From Acidimicrobiales bacterium (GTDB lineage Bacteria; Actinomycetota; Acidimicrobiia; Acidimicrobiales; Poriferisodalaceae): a stretch of DNA of 64,000 bases. The position numbers were made by a program, and so were the translations under genes. The stretch lies in contig JAWKIQ010000003.1 in the NCBI GenBank assembly GCA_041394185.1, forward strand, positions 124,001-188,000. The letters are read 5' to 3'. The notes beneath the pieces are model-generated. The model had not been told where the DNA came from. It ran no database searches and saw only the letters and a list, made by a program, of their open reading frames with translations. Below are positions 61,154 to 64,000 of this stretch, in pieces (positions within the stretch are counted from its first letter, which is position 1; each line of letters starts with the position of its first letter).

Positions 61154-62407
61154 TTACAGCCTGATGGGGTTGGCGATATCGAGCCAGATTGCGCCGAGAC
61201 CGAACAGCACCATCAACAAGAACACCGCGTAGGTGATGGGCAGCAGCTTGTTGACGTCGACGACGTAGCGCTCACCGCGCCGCGACCTGATGCGCTCGTA
61301 GGTGGCGATGGCCAGATGCCCGCCATCGAGGGGAAGCAAGGGCAACAGGTTGAACACCCCGACGAAGATGTTGAAGATCGCTAGCCACTGGATCGCCTCG
61401 ACACCGATCTGACGGCCGACGTCGACAGCCCCGATGACCGACACCGGGCGCGACTCGAGGTCGATCTGGTCCTGGTTGCCCGGAGCGGTGAAGACATTGT
61501 CGACGTAGCCGCCGATGTTCTGCACGAACATGCCCATGCCCTCGAACACCCGCCCGACCCACATCGGGAACTCGGTCACCGATCTGGCGGCGGCTCCCCC
61601 GATCGACTCCTTGTCTCGGTAGGTGTCCGCAATCCACCCGACTCCGAGATATCCGATCGTCTGGTCTTGGGGGTTGACGCCCAGCGTCGCCTGGGTGCTG
61701 ATCGTCTGGCCATCACGGTTCAAGACGATCTCGACCGTCTCGTTTGGCCTCTCCGAAACGACAACGCGCAGATCTTCGAACGTCGGCACTACCACGCCGT
61801 CGATGCTGACTATTCGGTCGCCCTCTTGCAGCCCGGCCGCCTCGGCCGCGGTCTGTTGGCCCGGCGTAGCGATGGCCCACGACTCTTGCGAAACCAGCTT
61901 CTCTTCGCCGATGAAGGCGTAGTAACCGAAGAACAACGCGATGGCCATGATGAAGTGCATCAACGAACCTGCGGTGATGACCAGCACCTTGCGCGGGTAG
62001 GTGGCGCGGCGGTATGTGCGGCGCTCGTCGGCAGGGTCGACCTCCTCGAGATCGTTCATGCCGATGATCTTCACGTAGGCACCGGCCAGGATCGGCTTGA
62101 GGCCGTACTCGGTCTCGCCCCTTCGGAACGAGAAGATGCGAGGGCCGAAACCGATGAAGAACTCGGTGGCTTTCATGCCGGTCAGCCGAGCTGTCAAGAA
62201 GTGGCCCATTTCGTGCATGAACACGAAGAACAAGATCGCCAGCACCAGCACGAACACGATCGGCGACCAAACCGCCAGCACACCCAACATGCCCAAGACG
62301 ATGAACAGTCCGGACAAGCCGGCGTCTTCGGGGTCTGGCGTCGAGGCGGGCGCGGGCTCGCCGATGTCGGCTGGGTCGAAGTCTCGCTGCTCGTCGTGGA
62401 TCGTCAC
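61154..62407 (-). CDS. rseP: RseP-like site-2 metalloprotease
   Basis: Intramembrane zinc protease that cleaves anti-sigma factors or signal remnants. 417 residues from GTG 62407 (GGAG upstream). Zinc site FMHEMGHFLTAR in the first conserved span, PDZ domain (about 205-280, AAGLQEGDRIVSIDG), third ligand region LLPLLPLDGGH and about four spans. N-terminal 35 residues are acidic and cytoplasmic. Known substrates such as anti-sigma factors are not encoded nearby. Confidence 0.93.
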   Translation of the reverse strand: MTIHDEQRDFDPADIGEPAPASTPDPEDAGLSGLFIVLGMLGVLAVWSPIVFVLVLAILFFVFMHEMGHFLTARLTGMKATEFFIGFGPRIFSFRRGETEYGLKPILAGAYVKIIGMNDLEEVDPADERRTYRRATYPRKVLVITAGSLMHFIMAIALFFGYYAFIGEEKLVSQESWAIATPGQQTAAEAAGLQEGDRIVSIDGVVVPTFEDLRVVVSERPNETVEIVLNRDGQTISTQATLGVNPQDQTIGYLGVGWIADTYRDKESIGGAAARSVTEFPMWVGRVFEGMGMFVQNIGGYVDNVFTAPGNQDQIDLESRPVSVIGAVDVGRQIGVEAIQWLAIFNIFVGVFNLLPLLPLDGGHLAIATYERIRSRRGERYVVDVNKLLPITYAVFLLMVLFGLGAIWLDIANPIRL

Positions 62408-62472
62408 GTCTTCTCCGGAAAACTCTTCGTCGATTGTGCCCGACAAGACGCCCGATCGGGCATCGCCTCTAT

Positions 62473-63651
62473 CTATCGATCCAGATCTGCGATCAGTGAG
62501 GCGGCAACCCGACGTGAGCGCGCGTCCGTATCGACTACAACCTCTGCGGAGGTCGCTTCTGTTCCATCGTGAAGATCGAGCGCCCGGTAAAGGACTTCCG
62601 CGATCGACGACCAACCAATACGTCCGTCCAGGAAGGCCTGCACGGCCACCTCGTTGGCGGCGTTTACCCAAGCCGGTGCCGTGCCGCCCATCCGGCCGGC
62701 CTGGTAGGCCAGGTCGAGGCACCTGAAGGTCTGGCGATCGGGCTGCTCGAAATCGAGCCGCGCCAGCTGGGTCCAATCGATGCGCCCAAAGGGGGTTGCG
62801 ATGCGGTCGGGGAAGGCCAGTGCGTAACCGATGGGCAACTTCATGTCCGGCATCGAAAGCTGGGCGATCGTCGAACCGTCGGTGAACTCGACCATCGAAT
62901 GCACCACCGACTGGGGATGAACAACAACGTCGATGTCGTCGTATGCGACGCCGAACAGCTCGTGGGCCTCGATGACCTCGAGACCCTTGTTCATGAGAGT
63001 CGACGAATCGACGGTGATCTTTGGCCCCATGGCCCACGTGGGGTGAGCAAGGGCCTGATCTCGCGTGACCGATGCCAACTCGGCGGCGGTCTTTCCCCGG
63101 AAAGGCCCTCCTGACGCGGTCAGAAGCAGCCGCGAGACCCGTTCGGTACGCCCCGACCCATCGACTCGCCCCGAGCGCAGGCATTGGTGGATGGCGCAGT
63201 GCTCGGAATCGACGGGAACCAACTCGGCGCCGGGAACCGACCGCAGTGGCTGCACCACCGGACCCGCCGCGATGAGCGACTCCTTGTTGGCCAGCGCCAG
63301 GCGGCGCCCAGCCCTCAACGTCGACAGGGTCACGTCGAGACCGGCAAAGCCCACAACTGCGTTGACGGTGACATCGGCAAGCCCGGGAAGGTCGCTGAGC
63401 GCCTTGGTGCCGGCCACGACCTCGATATCGGCCGGAAGTGCCCCCCGAACCTGGTCGTACAGGCTCTCGTCGACGATGGCAGCGACGTCGGGGCGAAACT
63501 CCAAAGCCTGCGCCACCAAGGTCTCGACCGAACGCCAAGCAGCAAGCGCAGCGATTCGATAGCGCTCGGGCTCGGCCCTGACCACATCCGCGGTCTGAGT
63601 GCCGATGCTGCCCGAGCAGCCCAGCACCGCAACCGAGGTCAGGTCACCCAT
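62473..63651 (-). CDS. dxr: 1-deoxy-D-xylulose 5-phosphate reductoisomerase
   Basis: NADPH-dependent second step of the MEP pathway. 392 residues. NADPH site VLGCSGSIGTQT, LANKESLIAAG, substrate/metal region VPVDSEHCAIHQCL, LLTASGGPFRG, HPTWAMGPKITVDSSTLMNKGLEVIEAH and VHPQSVVHSMVEF are all intact. ATG 63651 is preferred, with the family-typical short N-terminus. Adjacent rseP and ispG complete the cluster. Confidence 0.97.
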   Translation of the reverse strand: MGDLTSVAVLGCSGSIGTQTADVVRAEPERYRIAALAAWRSVETLVAQALEFRPDVAAIVDESLYDQVRGALPADIEVVAGTKALSDLPGLADVTVNAVVGFAGLDVTLSTLRAGRRLALANKESLIAAGPVVQPLRSVPGAELVPVDSEHCAIHQCLRSGRVDGSGRTERVSRLLLTASGGPFRGKTAAELASVTRDQALAHPTWAMGPKITVDSSTLMNKGLEVIEAHELFGVAYDDIDVVVHPQSVVHSMVEFTDGSTIAQLSMPDMKLPIGYALAFPDRIATPFGRIDWTQLARLDFEQPDRQTFRCLDLAYQAGRMGGTAPAWVNAANEVAVQAFLDGRIGWSSIAEVLYRALDLHDGTEATSAEVVVDTDARSRRVAASLIADLDR

Positions 63652-63664
63652 CGACCGGATCGGC

Positions 63665-64000
63665 TCAGAGTCCGAGATGCAGATCGCGTGCCAAGGCCAG
63701 GTAATAGACCGCGGGCAACACGAACAACATGGCGTCGAAGCGGTCGAACACCCCGCCATGCCCCGGCAGGGCTGTGCCCATGTCCTTCACCCCGAGATCG
63801 CGCTTGATGAGCGATTGGGCCAGGTCACCCAGCGGTGCCATCACCGCGACCACTATGCCCAACAGCAGCGCGTCGAGTTGGCTGTCGCCGCTCCAGGGCA
63901 TGAGCCCAGGCCATATCCCCAGACCAAAGGTCACCACCAGCACGGCGAAGATCATGCCGCCGATGAGACCCTCGTAGGTCTTGTTGGGGCTTATGTGTGG
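63665..64000 (-). CDS. cdsA: Phosphatidate cytidylyltransferase, C-terminal part (cut by the window edge)
   Basis: Membrane enzyme making CDP-diacylglycerol from phosphatidate and CTP; it supplies the substrate of PgsA. Only the last 111 codons are present. Signature SLIKRDLGVKDMGTALPGHGGVFDRFDA is complete, and the segment SPNKTYEGLIGG precedes it in frame up to the right edge. Two or three C-terminal spans are visible. Followed by dxr after 13 bp. Confidence 0.95.
   Translation of the reverse strand, partial: PHISPNKTYEGLIGGMIFAVLVVTFGLGIWPGLMPWSGDSQLDALLLGIVVAVMAPLGDLAQSLIKRDLGVKDMGTALPGHGGVFDRFDAMLFVLPAVYYLALARDLHLGL

Overview
The window is a gene-dense, high-GC stretch of bacterial chromosome, most likely from an actinobacterium and probably one of the Acidimicrobiia. 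That placement is inferred from the GC-rich codon use, two F420-type luciferase-like oxidoreductases, RNase J, the MEP isoprenoid pathway, frequent GTG/TTG starts and the housekeeping gene order. I see no rRNA or tRNA genes, insertion sequences, phage genes or CRISPR arrays. Both window ends cut a gene: hflX on the left and cdsA on the right.

Most of the window is a housekeeping backbone on the minus strand, read from right to left: cdsA, dxr, rseP, ispG, rimP, nusA, infB, ylxP, rbfA, truB, ribF, rpsO, pnp, dapB, (insert), dapA, rnj, ftsK, (insert), rimO, pgsA, cinA, (insert), recA, miaB, miaA, dapF, hflX. These cover MEP isoprenoid and lysine/DAP synthesis, translation initiation and ribosome assembly, RNA decay, tRNA modification, chromosome segregation and the SOS response.

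Three accessory blocks interrupt the backbone. Block A (5.3-26.9 kb) begins with a luciferase-like monooxygenase. A plus-strand chain follows in which each gene overlaps the next: ccmF-like, serB, serA, a DASS-type anion transporter, a cNMP-binding histidine kinase and its response regulator. Block A ends with an eight-gene minus-strand operon: small membrane protein, secreted PPC-domain protein, ABC ATPase and permease, coiled-coil membrane protein, MoxR ATPase, DUF58 protein and a 1477-residue protein with three von Willebrand A domains. Block B (30.2-37.5 kb) holds a lipoprotein peptidase-like hydrolase, a DUF6159-like membrane protein, a second luciferase-like enzyme, a pirin and an SMP-30/MFS/GntR cassette. 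Block C (42.6-48.7 kb) holds two TetR regulators, manA, an SDR, two membrane proteins and a ribokinase.

Regulatory signals are unusually readable. recA has a sigma-70-type promoter with a LexA box filling the -35/-10 spacer. At least twelve genes, mostly the first of their run, have a TANNNT box only 6-9 nt before the start codon and no clear Shine-Dalgarno sequence, which suggests leaderless mRNAs. Genes inside operons instead overlap by 4 nt or carry a GGAG-type site. rimO and the divergent lipoprotein gene appear to use two -10 boxes that share two base pairs.
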